DNA from: Bacillota bacterium
Lineage (GTDB): Bacteria > Bacillota > Clostridia > Saccharofermentanales > Fastidiosipilaceae
Reading direction: 5' to 3'
Assembly: GCA_023420715.1 (NCBI GenBank)
Contig: JAEZVR010000106.1
Location: 1 to 31,695, forward strand
DNA length: 31,695 nt
The position numbers were made by a program, and so were the translations under genes. Below the pieces are notes generated by a model. That model was not told the origin of the DNA. It ran no database searches and was given only the letters and a program-made list of their open reading frames with translations. How positions within the stretch are numbered: position 1 is the stretch's first letter; every line of letters begins with the position of its first letter. Shown here piece after piece: positions 1-7,038 of the stretch.

Positions 1-157
1 TTTCTGTCCCATAATAATCCACACGAATACGGTCTAATACGCGGGGGTTAGCACGACCTGCACGCACAGCATTTAAATTTTCCTGCAAAACATGAATGCT
101 GTTTTCCATTTTATGTTGATATGGCTCAAAGGTTTGTTTGGTGAGCTCTATTGACAT
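1..157 (-). CDS. frr: Ribosome recycling factor, N-terminal part (cut by window edge)
   Basis: The first 52 codons are present; the gene continues beyond base 1. RRF works with EF-G to split the post-termination ribosome so that subunits can be reused. The translated start, MSIELTKQTF, runs into a long helix with the family's hallmark stretch NAVRAGRANP and then DRIRVDYYG, which matches the first helix and hinge of RRF. The ATG at 155-157 is preceded by a strong GGGAGGAA ribosome binding site. The gene lies 74 bases downstream of pyrH with no terminator between them, the usual Bacillota pairing, so it is probably read from the pyrH promoter. The identification is confident although only about a quarter of the protein is visible. 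Confidence 0.93.
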   Translation of the reverse strand, partial: MSIELTKQTFEPYQHKMENSIHVLQENLNAVRAGRANPRVLDRIRVDYYGTE

Positions 158-231
158 AGATTCCTCCCATAGAATGATTTTGTCATATTTTTGAAACTAT
201 TTTGTAATATTATAAACAGCTGTTGTCAAAC

Positions 232-939
232 TTACAAGACAAGTGTCCCTAAGGACTCTCCCATAACCGCCCGATAAATGTTTTGTGGATCGATGACGCT
301 AAACACTAAAATATCGATTTGGTTATCACGGCAAATGGCTGCAGCATTTGCATCCATAACACCCAATTTTTTTTGGAGCACCTCATCATGCGTCACTTGT
401 GTATATTTTTTGGCATCCGGATATTTGGCAGGATCTTTATCATATACGCCGTCCACATTGGTTGCCTTTAAAATGACATCTGCATTCATTTCCGCCGCCC
501 TAAGGGCTGCAGCCGTATCTGTGGAGAAATAAGGGTTTCCAGTTCCGCAGGCATAGATGGTGATCCGCCCCTTTTCCAAATGACGAACAGCACGCTTCCG
601 AATATAGGTCTCGCAGATTTGGCGCATTTCAATCGCACTCATGACGCGTGTCTTACAGCCTGCATTTTCTAACGCATCTGATAAGGCTAAAGCATTCATG
701 CTGGTCGCTAACATACCGATGTGATCGGCAGTCACACGGTCCATACCTTCGCTCGTTCGACCTCGCCAAAAATTACCACCACCGACAACGATGCCGACTT
801 CAACACCCGCATCGACAACTGCCTTCATCGTCTGTCCTACCTTCCGCAAGACATCCAAATTAAGGCCAAAGCGTTGATCTCCAGCCAATGCTTCCCCCGA
901 TAGTTTCAATAATATCCGTTTATATTTTGCTTGACTCAT
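232..939 (-). CDS. pyrH: UMP kinase
   Basis: UMP kinase phosphorylates UMP to UDP with ATP in pyrimidine nucleotide synthesis. It is a cytosolic hexamer of the amino acid kinase family. The 235-residue product opens with the nucleotide-binding strand RILLKLSGEAL and carries the GGGNFWRG glycine loop, the DHIGMLAT segment and the C-terminal ATP-site pattern TNVDGVYDKDP, all typical of PyrH. I place the start at the ATG at 937-939. A GTG four codons further upstream (949-951) overlaps the GGAGGT ribosome binding site, and that site is correctly spaced for the inner ATG. An own promoter is visible upstream, and frr follows. The rpsB-tsf unit upstream ends in a strong terminator, so pyrH-frr looks independently transcribed. 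Confidence 0.96.
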   Translation of the reverse strand: MSQAKYKRILLKLSGEALAGDQRFGLNLDVLRKVGQTMKAVVDAGVEVGIVVGGGNFWRGRTSEGMDRVTADHIGMLATSMNALALSDALENAGCKTRVMSAIEMRQICETYIRKRAVRHLEKGRITIYACGTGNPYFSTDTAAALRAAEMNADVILKATNVDGVYDKDPAKYPDAKKYTQVTHDEVLQKKLGVMDANAAAICRDNQIDILVFSVIDPQNIYRAVMGESLGTLVL

Positions 940-963
940 ACAGACCTCCACATGATTACTTTT

Positions 964-972
964 ATTATATCA
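964..972 (-). promoter_or_regulatory. pyrH promoter, extended -10 element
   Basis: On the minus strand this reads TGATATAAT, an extended -10 (TGn plus TATAAT), 25 bases before the pyrH start. No good -35 lies at 17 bases; the nearest candidate, TTGTCT, is 19 bases upstream. It sits just downstream of the tsf terminator, as expected for a new transcription unit. Confidence 0.65.
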
Positions 973-997
973 ATTGAGCGCATTACCCAGACAAACA

Positions 998-1028
998 TAA
1001 AAAAACCGCCCACCTGAATGTGGGCGGT
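998..1028 (-). terminator. Intrinsic terminator of rpsB-tsf
   Basis: A perfect 9-bp GC-rich stem (1005-1013 with 1020-1028) has a 6-base loop and is followed on the minus strand by a run of T (complement of the A run at 999-1005). It begins 9 bases after the tsf stop codon and separates rpsB-tsf from pyrH-frr. Confidence 0.9.
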
Positions 1029-1037
1029 CATCACAGC

Positions 1038-1688
1038 TTATTTGATTTGACTCATGACTTCCTCTGCGAAGTTTTCTTCTTTTTTCTCGATCCCCTCACC
1101 AACTTCGTAACGGGTAAAGCGGCGAACTTTGATATTCTCGCCAATCTTGGCAATCATTTCCTGCATGTATTGACCGACGGTCTTACTGTCGTCCTTCACA
1201 AAAGGCATATCAAGCAAGCAATTTTCCTCATAGAATTTATCCATCTTGCCATTGACAATTTTTTCAACAATTTGTTCAGGCTTGCCTTCATTCAGAGCCG
1301 TATTACGCAAAATTTCTCGCTCTTTATCCATAGCCTCTTGAGAGACATCCTCACGGCTCACCCAGCGCGGATTCAATGCGGCAACTTGCATCGCACAATC
1401 CTTGGCAAATTGTAAAAAGTCTTCATTTTTAGCGGCAAAATCTGTCTCAATATTGACTTCGATCAATACGCCAACACGACCACCGCCATGAATATAAGCT
1501 AAGCATACCCCTTCTGCAGCAACACGACTGCTCTTCTTCGCTGCTTTTAAGATGCCATTTTCGCGCAACCAAGCCAAAGCCGCTTCAATGTTGCCGTCGT
1601 TTTCTGTGAGGGCTTTTTTACAATCCATCATCCCTGCGCCTGTTTGGTCGCGCAACTGTTTAATTAAAGATACATTAATATCTGCCAT
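1038..1688 (-). CDS. tsf: Translation elongation factor Ts
   Basis: EF-Ts is the guanine nucleotide exchange factor that recharges EF-Tu with GTP. The 216-residue product has the N-terminal UBA-like domain (about 1-55) with KQLRDQTGAGMMDCKKAL, the EF-Tu contact motif TDFAAKNEDF near residue 80 and a C-terminal core ending VRRFTRYEVGEG. At 216 residues it is the short form with one core subdomain, as in many Clostridia and Thermus, compared with about 283 in E. coli. The start ATG follows AAGGAG with good spacing. It lies 26 bases downstream of rpsB, with no terminator between, and ends at a strong hairpin, giving a two-gene operon. Confidence 0.97.
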   Translation of the reverse strand: MADINVSLIKQLRDQTGAGMMDCKKALTENDGNIEAALAWLRENGILKAAKKSSRVAAEGVCLAYIHGGGRVGVLIEVNIETDFAAKNEDFLQFAKDCAMQVAALNPRWVSREDVSQEAMDKEREILRNTALNEGKPEQIVEKIVNGKMDKFYEENCLLDMPFVKDDSKTVGQYMQEMIAKIGENIKVRRFTRYEVGEGIEKKEENFAEEVMSQIK

Positions 1689-1714
1689 CTTGATCTCCTT
1701 ATCATGCGACCGAA

Positions 1715-2530
1715 TTATGCTTCAACGGTCTGTGCTTCTTCCGCTTCAACTTCTTCTGCTTCTGCCACAACGGTTTCCATTGAAGGCTTTTCTTCTGCCT
1801 CAGCATTTGCCAACAGTTCTGCCTCAACAGATTCTGCAGAATCTTCTTGACCTTGTTTACCCTCAATCACGGCATTTGCCATAACACTTGCAATCAACTT
1901 GACCGCACGAATGGCATCGTCATTTCCAGGAATGACATAATCCACAGCGTCCGGATCGCAATTGGTATCAACAATACCGACCACAGGGATGTTTAAGCGA
2001 CGTGCTTCTGCAACAGCGATATATTCTTTGCGGGGATCTACCACAAAAATACAGTCTGGCAAGCCTTTCATTTCTTTAATGCCGCCGAGATTTTTATTGA
2101 GTTTTTCATGTTCCAAATTGAGTTTGGCAACTTCTTTTTTGGTGAGCAAGTCGAAAGTGCCATCTGTTTGCATATTTTCCAATTCAAAGAGACGACCAAC
2201 GCGTTTTTTGATGGTGGTGTAGTTTGTCAATGTCCCACCCAACCAACGATTATTCACAAAGTGCATGCCACAGCGCTCTGCCTCTTCTTTAATAGAATCT
2301 TGAGCCTGTTTCTTCGTACCAACAAAGAGCACTTGTCCGCCATTCATGACGATATCGCGGACGAATAAATATGCCTTTTCGATCAATTTAACCGTTTGCT
2401 GCAAATCAATAATGTAAATACCATTGCGCTCGGTGTAAATGTATCGTGCCATTTTGGGATTCCAACGGCGTGTTTGATGTCCGAAATGAACACCGGCTTC
2501 CAATAATTGTTTCATACTAACGACTGCCAT
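1715..2530 (-). CDS. rpsB: 30S ribosomal protein S2
   Basis: S2 binds the head-body junction of the 30S subunit and is needed to recruit S1-type factors. The protein begins with the classic MKQLLEAGVHFGHQTRRWNP signature and contains the S2 patterns FVGTKKQAQ, RWLGGTLTN and PDCIFVVDPRKE. It is 271 residues; the family core ends near residue 228, and the last 40 or so residues form an acidic Glu/Ala/Val tail. The start is fixed by AGGAGGT five bases upstream. A consensus-like promoter and a leader with a perfect inverted repeat precede it. It is co-transcribed with tsf. Confidence 0.97.
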   Translation of the reverse strand: MAVVSMKQLLEAGVHFGHQTRRWNPKMARYIYTERNGIYIIDLQQTVKLIEKAYLFVRDIVMNGGQVLFVGTKKQAQDSIKEEAERCGMHFVNNRWLGGTLTNYTTIKKRVGRLFELENMQTDGTFDLLTKKEVAKLNLEHEKLNKNLGGIKEMKGLPDCIFVVDPRKEYIAVAEARRLNIPVVGIVDTNCDPDAVDYVIPGNDDAIRAVKLIASVMANAVIEGKQGQEDSAESVEAELLANAEAEEKPSMETVVAEAEEVEAEEAQTVEA

Positions 2531-2552
2531 ATTTACCTCCTGTTTATACCTC

Positions 2553-2588
2553 CACAGATGTAAAATTTGTCAACAGGACACATCTGTG
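2553..2588 (-). promoter_or_regulatory. Inverted repeat in the rpsB leader
   Basis: Perfect 9-base arms (2553-2561 and 2580-2588, CACAGATGT/ACATCTGTG) are separated by 18 bases. They lie between the rpsB promoter and its ribosome binding site, so they would form a stem-loop in the mRNA leader. There is no T run, so it is not an ordinary terminator. It could be a site for autogenous control by S2 or an mRNA stability element; nothing seen here decides between these. Confidence 0.5.
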
Positions 2589-2605
2589 TGCGTATTGGCT
2601 TAATA

Positions 2606-2633
2606 ATTTTATCAAAAATGAAAAATGCGTCAA
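2606..2633 (-). promoter_or_regulatory. rpsB-tsf promoter
   Basis: On the minus strand: -35 TTGACG (2628-2633), 16-base spacer, -10 TAAAAT (2606-2611). This gives a leader of about 70 bases ahead of rpsB. Confidence 0.7.
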
Positions 2634-2678
2634 CTCCTTTTAAGCCGTTCATCTGGTGAGTGTGCTAATCAAGGTTTT

Positions 2679-2684
2679 TATAAT
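2679..2684 (+). promoter_or_regulatory. Possible -10 for the TauE/SafE gene
   Basis: A perfect TATAAT lies 66 bases before the TauE/SafE start. The hexamer 17 bases upstream (GTGAGT) matches the -35 consensus at only three positions, so the call is tentative. A second candidate, CATAAT, lies at 2723-2728. Confidence 0.35.
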
Positions 2685-2750
2685 CTTTCCCCTAAACACT
2701 GGCATCCTTAATTCTAATCTTTCATAATAAGGATATAGAAGGAGCTACAT

Positions 2751-3533
2751 ATGGCTGTTTTATTTTTTATCATTGCCACTTTGGCGAGTATTGCAGGTGC
2801 CATCAGTGGTATTGGTGGCGGTATTATTATTAAACCCCTCATTGATGCCACCAATCTCTTTTCACCTGCTGTCGTCAATTTTTTATCGGGAAATACAGTA
2901 TTGGCAATGACCTGCGTTGCCATTATCAGATCCCGCATCAAACGAGATAGCACCTTAATATGGGCAAAAGCGTTGCCCATGGGCATTGGATCAGCTATCG
3001 GTGGTGTCGGGGGCGGCCTTCTTTTTCAAACCATTCTCATGCGCGCACACCAGTCTGGCGGGGTTAAGCTCATTCAAACCATCTGTCTTTTTGTAATGAC
3101 CCTTTTTGTGCTTTTATATGTCTTACATCCCCCAAAAAAGACCCATCAAATTCAGAATGTTTTTGCCATTTCCGGCGTGGGTTTATTACTGGGCCTCATC
3201 TCAGCTTTTTTGGGGATCGGTGGCGGTCCACTCAACATCGCCTTTTTAAGCTATTTTTTTAGTTTGGAGGCCAAATCAGCCACCCTTTATTCCCTCTTTA
3301 TTATTTTCTGTGCACAATGCTTTAATCTGGGACAAACCATCATTCAGGGACAAGTGCCACCCATCTCTTGGACGTTTGTGGTGCTGATGTGTTTGGGCGG
3401 TATCATCGGATCCATTTTAGGCAGACAGATCAGCCACAAACTCAACGATCAGCAAACCAGGCATTTCTTTGTCATTTTTTTAATCTTAATTCTAGGCATT
3501 ATTTGTTATAACGGGATATCTTCATCAATCTAA
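2751..3533 (+). CDS. TauE/SafE (DUF81) family membrane exporter
   Basis: This 260-residue multi-pass membrane protein matches the TauE/SafE permease family, whose studied members move sulfite, sulfoacetate or other organosulfur anions. Two related halves are visible: IGGGIIIKPLI near residue 23 and LGIGGGPLNIAFL near residue 155, the duplicated glycine-rich motif of the family. About eight hydrophobic segments are spread over the length, with a short polar loop (HPPKKTHQ) in the middle. The ATG follows AGAAGGAG at good spacing. It is one of the few plus-strand genes, divergent from rpsB and convergent with HU, with which it shares a bidirectional terminator. The substrate cannot be read from the sequence. 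The nearby metY, a sulfur-assimilation gene, is suggestive only. Confidence 0.85.
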   Translation: MAVLFFIIATLASIAGAISGIGGGIIIKPLIDATNLFSPAVVNFLSGNTVLAMTCVAIIRSRIKRDSTLIWAKALPMGIGSAIGGVGGGLLFQTILMRAHQSGGVKLIQTICLFVMTLFVLLYVLHPPKKTHQIQNVFAISGVGLLLGLISAFLGIGGGPLNIAFLSYFFSLEAKSATLYSLFIIFCAQCFNLGQTIIQGQVPPISWTFVVLMCLGGIIGSILGRQISHKLNDQQTRHFFVIFLILILGIICYNGISSSI

Positions 3534-3542
3534 ACAAATTGG

Positions 3543-3574
3543 CGAAAAAAAAGAACCACGATCGTGGTTCTTTT
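3543..3574. terminator. Bidirectional terminator between TauE/SafE gene and HU
   Basis: A perfect 22-base palindrome (3551-3572) centred on CGATCG is flanked by an A run on the left (3545-3552) and a T run on the right (3571-3574). It sits between two convergent genes, so it can stop transcription from either side. Confidence 0.85.
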
Positions 3575-3595
3575 ATCGTCCATAAATAGATTCAA

Positions 3596-3871
3596 TTATT
3601 GATTAACTTTATCTTTCAAGACTTTACCGGCCTTAAACATAGGGGCTTTTGATGCAGGAATCTCAATGGCTTCCTTGGTGCTTGGGTTACGACCCACGCG
3701 AGCTGCACGATATTTGGTTTCGAAAGTACCAAAACCAACCAATACCACCTTATCGCCTTCTACCAAAGCTTCTGTAATGGTTTCGATCACAGCGTTTACA
3801 GCAGCTTCACTGTCTTTTTTGGAAAATTCGGTCTTTAATGCCACAGATTCGATCAATTCGCTTTTGTTCAT
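3596..3871 (-). CDS. hup: HU-type DNA-binding protein
   Basis: HU is the small histone-like protein that bends and wraps DNA as a dimer. The 91-residue product has the full HU/IHF fold: an N-terminal helix pair starting MNKSELIESVALKT, the VLVGFGTFE turn, and the DNA-binding arm with GRNPSTKEAIEIPAS followed by FKAGKVLKDKV. IHF subunits share the fold, but in Bacillota a lone 91-residue member is normally HU. The start follows AAGGAGG. A near-perfect sigma-A promoter lies 33 bases upstream of the start, and the shared hairpin lies downstream, so this is a monocistronic unit that is probably strongly expressed. Confidence 0.96.
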   Translation of the reverse strand: MNKSELIESVALKTEFSKKDSEAAVNAVIETITEALVEGDKVVLVGFGTFETKYRAARVGRNPSTKEAIEIPASKAPMFKAGKVLKDKVNQ

Positions 3872-3903
3872 CTGAAAAAGCCTCCTTGCTAATTTTCGTT
3901 CTG

Positions 3904-3932
3904 ATTATGGCAATCCAAACCCCTGTTGTCAA
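3904..3932 (-). promoter_or_regulatory. HU promoter
   Basis: On the minus strand: -35 TTGACA (3927-3932), 17-base spacer, -10 CATAAT (3904-3909). Five of six -10 bases and all -35 bases match consensus. It lies in the 74-base gap behind metY. Confidence 0.85.
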
Positions 3933-3945
3933 GGTTTCAAAGAGA

Positions 3946-5235
3946 TTATGCCTCAGACAGCTGCTCTAAGGCTTGTTTGAGATCGGCAATTAAATCCGCT
4001 ACTGCTTCAATGCCGACAGAAATACGAATGAGAGATTCATCCACCCCTGCTGCCTGGAGCGCCGCCTCATCCAATTGACGATGGGTTGTGCTCGCTGGAT
4101 GCAGGGCACAAGTCTTCGCATCTGCCACATGGGTTTGAATGGCAATTAACTGAAAGGCATTGATGACCGTTTTTGCAGCTTCTCTACCACCTTTAACCCC
4201 AAAAGAAACCACCCCACAAGTGCCATCTGGCATGAGCGTTTTGACCAATTCAGCCTGATCATCCGATGCCAAACCTGGAAATTTAACCCATTCAACCGCT
4301 GGATGCGCCTTTAAAAATGTTGCAATTTGCGTCGCATTGTCCACATGCCTTCTCATTCTTAAGTGCAAAGACTCCAGGCCGAGATTCAAGATGTAACTAT
4401 TAAATGGGGATGGCACAGCACCTAAATCCCGCATCAATTGAACCAGTAATTTAGTGATATATGCACCTTCGCCAAACGCCTTTGTATAAACCAATCCATG
4501 ATAGGAAGGATCTGGCGTACAAAAATCTGAAAATTTCTCTGGATATGCGCCCCAATCAAAGCGACCTGAGTCAATAATCGCACCCCCAACAACCGCAGCA
4601 TGACCATCCATATACTTCGTCGTTGAATGGATGACAATATCTGCCCCATGTTCAATTGGACGGCAAAAAACAGGTGTTGGGAAGGTATTGTCCACAATAA
4701 GGGGAACACCATGGGCATGTGCCACACGCGAAAACTTAGGGATATCTAACACAATCAGGGCTGGGTTTGCAATGGTTTCGCCATATATCGCTTTAGTATT
4801 CGGCAAAATGGCTGCTGCAATTTCTGCTTCCGAACTAAAAGGCGAAATAAAGGTCACATCAATGCCCATCCGTCTAAAAGTCACATTAAATAAGTTGTGT
4901 ACACCGCCATAAATCGTAGCAGAGCAGACAATGTGATCCCCTGCATGGCAAAGATTAAAGAGCGCAAAAAAGGCTGCGGCCTGACCAGAAGCCGTTAATA
5001 CAGCAGCAACACCGCCTTCCAAATCACAAATTTTTCGGGCGACTGCGTCATTGGTCGGATTAGCTACTCTCGAATAAAAATAACCACTTGTTTTTAAATC
5101 GAATAAATCACCTAGGGTATCGACGCTATCATATCGAAAAGTCGTGCTTTGATGAATCGGAAGTTGACGCGCCTCGCCATTTTGAGGGCACCATCCACTG
5201 TGTAAACATTGCGTATCTACATGATATCGCTTCAT
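3946..5235 (-). CDS. metY: O-acetylhomoserine aminocarboxypropyltransferase (sulfhydrylase)
   Basis: This PLP enzyme of the Cys/Met metabolism family joins O-acetylhomoserine with sulfide (or methanethiol) to form homocysteine (or methionine). The 429-residue product has the N-terminal pattern DTQCLHSGW then QSTTFRYDS, the phosphate-binding ASGQAA loop near residue 82, the DNTFPTP motif near 182 and the Schiff-base lysine in STTKYMDGH (K207). Length and C-terminal ISVGIE match MetY rather than the shorter cystathionine synthases (about 380). I chose the ATG at 5233-5235, preceded by AGGAGG at 5241-5246; an in-frame start 11 codons upstream lacks such a site. It stands alone with an extended -10 promoter. 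A methionine gamma-lyase role is a less likely alternative. Confidence 0.92.
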   Translation of the reverse strand: MKRYHVDTQCLHSGWCPQNGEARQLPIHQSTTFRYDSVDTLGDLFDLKTSGYFYSRVANPTNDAVARKICDLEGGVAAVLTASGQAAAFFALFNLCHAGDHIVCSATIYGGVHNLFNVTFRRMGIDVTFISPFSSEAEIAAAILPNTKAIYGETIANPALIVLDIPKFSRVAHAHGVPLIVDNTFPTPVFCRPIEHGADIVIHSTTKYMDGHAAVVGGAIIDSGRFDWGAYPEKFSDFCTPDPSYHGLVYTKAFGEGAYITKLLVQLMRDLGAVPSPFNSYILNLGLESLHLRMRRHVDNATQIATFLKAHPAVEWVKFPGLASDDQAELVKTLMPDGTCGVVSFGVKGGREAAKTVINAFQLIAIQTHVADAKTCALHPASTTHRQLDEAALQAAGVDESLIRISVGIEAVADLIADLKQALEQLSEA

Positions 5236-5267
5236 ATCCGCCTCCTGTTTTTGCCTAAATTGTCGCA

Positions 5268-5276
5268 ATTATATCA
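5268..5276 (-). promoter_or_regulatory. metY promoter, extended -10 element
   Basis: The minus strand reads TGATATAAT, 32 bases before the metY start. No convincing -35 is present. The leader would be only about 25 bases, leaving no room for an S-box or T-box, so no methionine riboswitch is visible here. Confidence 0.6.
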
Positions 5277-5381
5277 AGAAATAGAGACTTGACTAGACCA
5301 AAACGGCTCGATTTCGACAAAAAAACGTAAAACTGATGAAAATAATATATGAACACACGCTACGTCTAGCTTAACCGCCGC

Positions 5382-5420
5382 AAAAAATAGCCCCTTTTCT
5401 GCAAGGTACAGAAAAGGGGG
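5382..5420 (-). terminator. Terminator of the LCP gene
   Basis: A perfect 11-bp stem (5391-5401 with 5409-5419) has a 7-base loop and is followed on the minus strand by a T run (complement of 5382-5387). It lies 28 bases after the LCP stop codon. Confidence 0.88.
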
Positions 5421-5447
5421 TAGAATTACCGTTTCAGACGCCTTTAC

Positions 5448-6980
5448 CTAGAAAGGCTCAGGGATGACGGTCGGAGATAAAGATTGTTTTTGTTCGGGTT
5501 CCCCGATAAAATTCTCGGGTGATGTCCCAGATGACATGGTCTTTCCATCGAAAACCTCTCCACCAGCATAACCATTGGCGCCATAGTACTGACCTGCATA
5601 AGATCCTTTTTTAACCCCTTCTGGTAGATAACCATTATCGGTATCCTCAATCGGCGTATAAGGCACCAGCCGCACTGTTTTAAACTCCCCGATCGGTTGA
5701 CCAAACATAAATTGATGTAGGATTGGCGTCATCTTATTGTAGTTTGAGCGAATACACCATATATCGTCCTGATCCATCCAATAACAACCGTCTGCCGGAA
5801 TTGAAAACTGGGCAATTTGACTGCCTAACTTTGGTAGTAAGACCAAGCCCATCTGGGTTAATTCCTCTGCAGTCATATTTGTTGTAACATGGGACAATGC
5901 CGCACGGAAAAACTTCGCGATCTGAATTGGATTGGATTTTTTAACTTTATTGAACACGCGCTGAAGCACTTCTTGTTGCCGCTTCATTCGGTGGAAATCG
6001 GAATCTAAATATCTCATGCGCGCATAGGCAATCGCCTGACGCCCATTCAAATGCAAATGCCCCCCTTTTCTAATATAAGATACCCATTGCGAACGATCTT
6101 CCCAGCCCAACATGGCCGCGTTTTGTTCTTCAATCAAGGCATTGAAATATTTGAGCACATCTGGATCGTCTGGGATATCGATCTCAATACCACCCACTTG
6201 ATCAACCACATCTTCTGCCCCACTAATATCGAACATAATATAGTCCTTAATATTAAGGTGAAATGTCCGATTTAAGGTTTTCATGACGCCTTCTGGACCA
6301 TAATGGCTCACAGCATTGAGTTTCATGGGCTCGTCAATGCCTTCCACATAAATCAGCTGATCACGCTGAAAAGAAGTTAGTTTAACTTGATTATTCTTTT
6401 GATCAATCGTAGCCACCAACATGGCATCTGCACGCGAATAAGTTTCGTTCCCGCGCTTAAAATCCATACCCATGAGCAGAACATTGATCACATCACCATC
6501 GCGAACATAAGCTGGCAAATCTTGCTGCGTTTCATTTGAAACAGAAGGCAGGGCTTTAAACTGTCCAGGATCGACACCACCTGTCTTTGCAGCACCCAGG
6601 AGATAGTCCCAAACCAAATACACGCCAACCATTAAAACCAAGAGGACACAGACAAAGGCTCCGACCAAACGGGTTGCAATCTGAATACCACTCAACTTTT
6701 TTTTGCGCCGGCGCCTCGGTCGTCGCTCGGCAGCGGCATATCTTTGTGAAGCACGCGGCGGGCGAGCAGCATGCATCTGAGGCGAGATTCTCGGAGACGG
6801 CTGATTCACCATTTCATAATCATCAAATTCTGACGCTCCGAATTCCAAATCGTAATTCATCCAATCATCTGCACTAAAATCATCAGAATAAGCCAAATCA
6901 TCCTCTAATTGCGGATAAATGCCTCGCTGACCATATTGATGATAATCATCATTTCGCTGTTTATTTTGATTGTGTTTCAT
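5448..6980 (-). CDS. LytR-CpsA-Psr (LCP) family cell-wall glycopolymer ligase
   Basis: LCP proteins transfer undecaprenyl-linked glycopolymers such as teichoic acid or capsule onto peptidoglycan at the outer face of the membrane. The 510-residue product has a long acidic, Asp/Tyr-rich cytoplasmic tail (1-60), an Arg/Lys cluster (87-95), one membrane helix (about 100-128) and an external LCP domain. Visible LCP marks are NVLLMGMD (166-173), the arginine motif SFQRD (203-207) and ARMRYLDSDFHRMKRQQ (320-336). A Pro/Gly/Ser-rich tail of about 70 residues follows the domain. The canonical SFPRD motif has Gln for Pro here, while the lipid-phosphate arginines are kept. The start has AAGGA upstream. 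It has an extended -10 promoter and its own terminator, but read-through from the upstream flavoprotein gene is possible because no terminator separates them. Confidence 0.9.
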   Translation of the reverse strand: MKHNQNKQRNDDYHQYGQRGIYPQLEDDLAYSDDFSADDWMNYDLEFGASEFDDYEMVNQPSPRISPQMHAARPPRASQRYAAAERRPRRRRKKKLSGIQIATRLVGAFVCVLLVLMVGVYLVWDYLLGAAKTGGVDPGQFKALPSVSNETQQDLPAYVRDGDVINVLLMGMDFKRGNETYSRADAMLVATIDQKNNQVKLTSFQRDQLIYVEGIDEPMKLNAVSHYGPEGVMKTLNRTFHLNIKDYIMFDISGAEDVVDQVGGIEIDIPDDPDVLKYFNALIEEQNAAMLGWEDRSQWVSYIRKGGHLHLNGRQAIAYARMRYLDSDFHRMKRQQEVLQRVFNKVKKSNPIQIAKFFRAALSHVTTNMTAEELTQMGLVLLPKLGSQIAQFSIPADGCYWMDQDDIWCIRSNYNKMTPILHQFMFGQPIGEFKTVRLVPYTPIEDTDNGYLPEGVKKGSYAGQYYGANGYAGGEVFDGKTMSSGTSPENFIGEPEQKQSLSPTVIPEPF

Positions 6981-7009
6981 GTTCTGTCCTTACCTAAAAA
7001 CTCAAAAAA

Positions 7010-7018
7010 AGTATAGCA
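7010..7018 (-). promoter_or_regulatory. LCP gene promoter, extended -10 element
   Basis: The minus strand reads TGCTATACT in the 58-base gap between the upstream flavoprotein gene and the LCP gene. The -35 region is poor. Confidence 0.5.
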
Positions 7019-7038
7019 TAGATCAATTTTAAGATAGA

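Noticed and set aside
1020..1415. A plus-strand open frame of 131 codons
   Set aside because: It lies wholly antisense to tsf, has no ribosome binding site and its translation has no recognisable motif.
2545..2573. A second TTGACA inside the rpsB leader as another promoter
   Set aside because: The only -10-like hexamer is 19 bases away and would put the start on the ribosome binding site; the TTGACA is in the hairpin loop.
5236..5447. Possible S-box or T-box riboswitch before metY
   Set aside because: The -10 lies only 32 bases before the start codon, which leaves no space, and no riboswitch core is visible.
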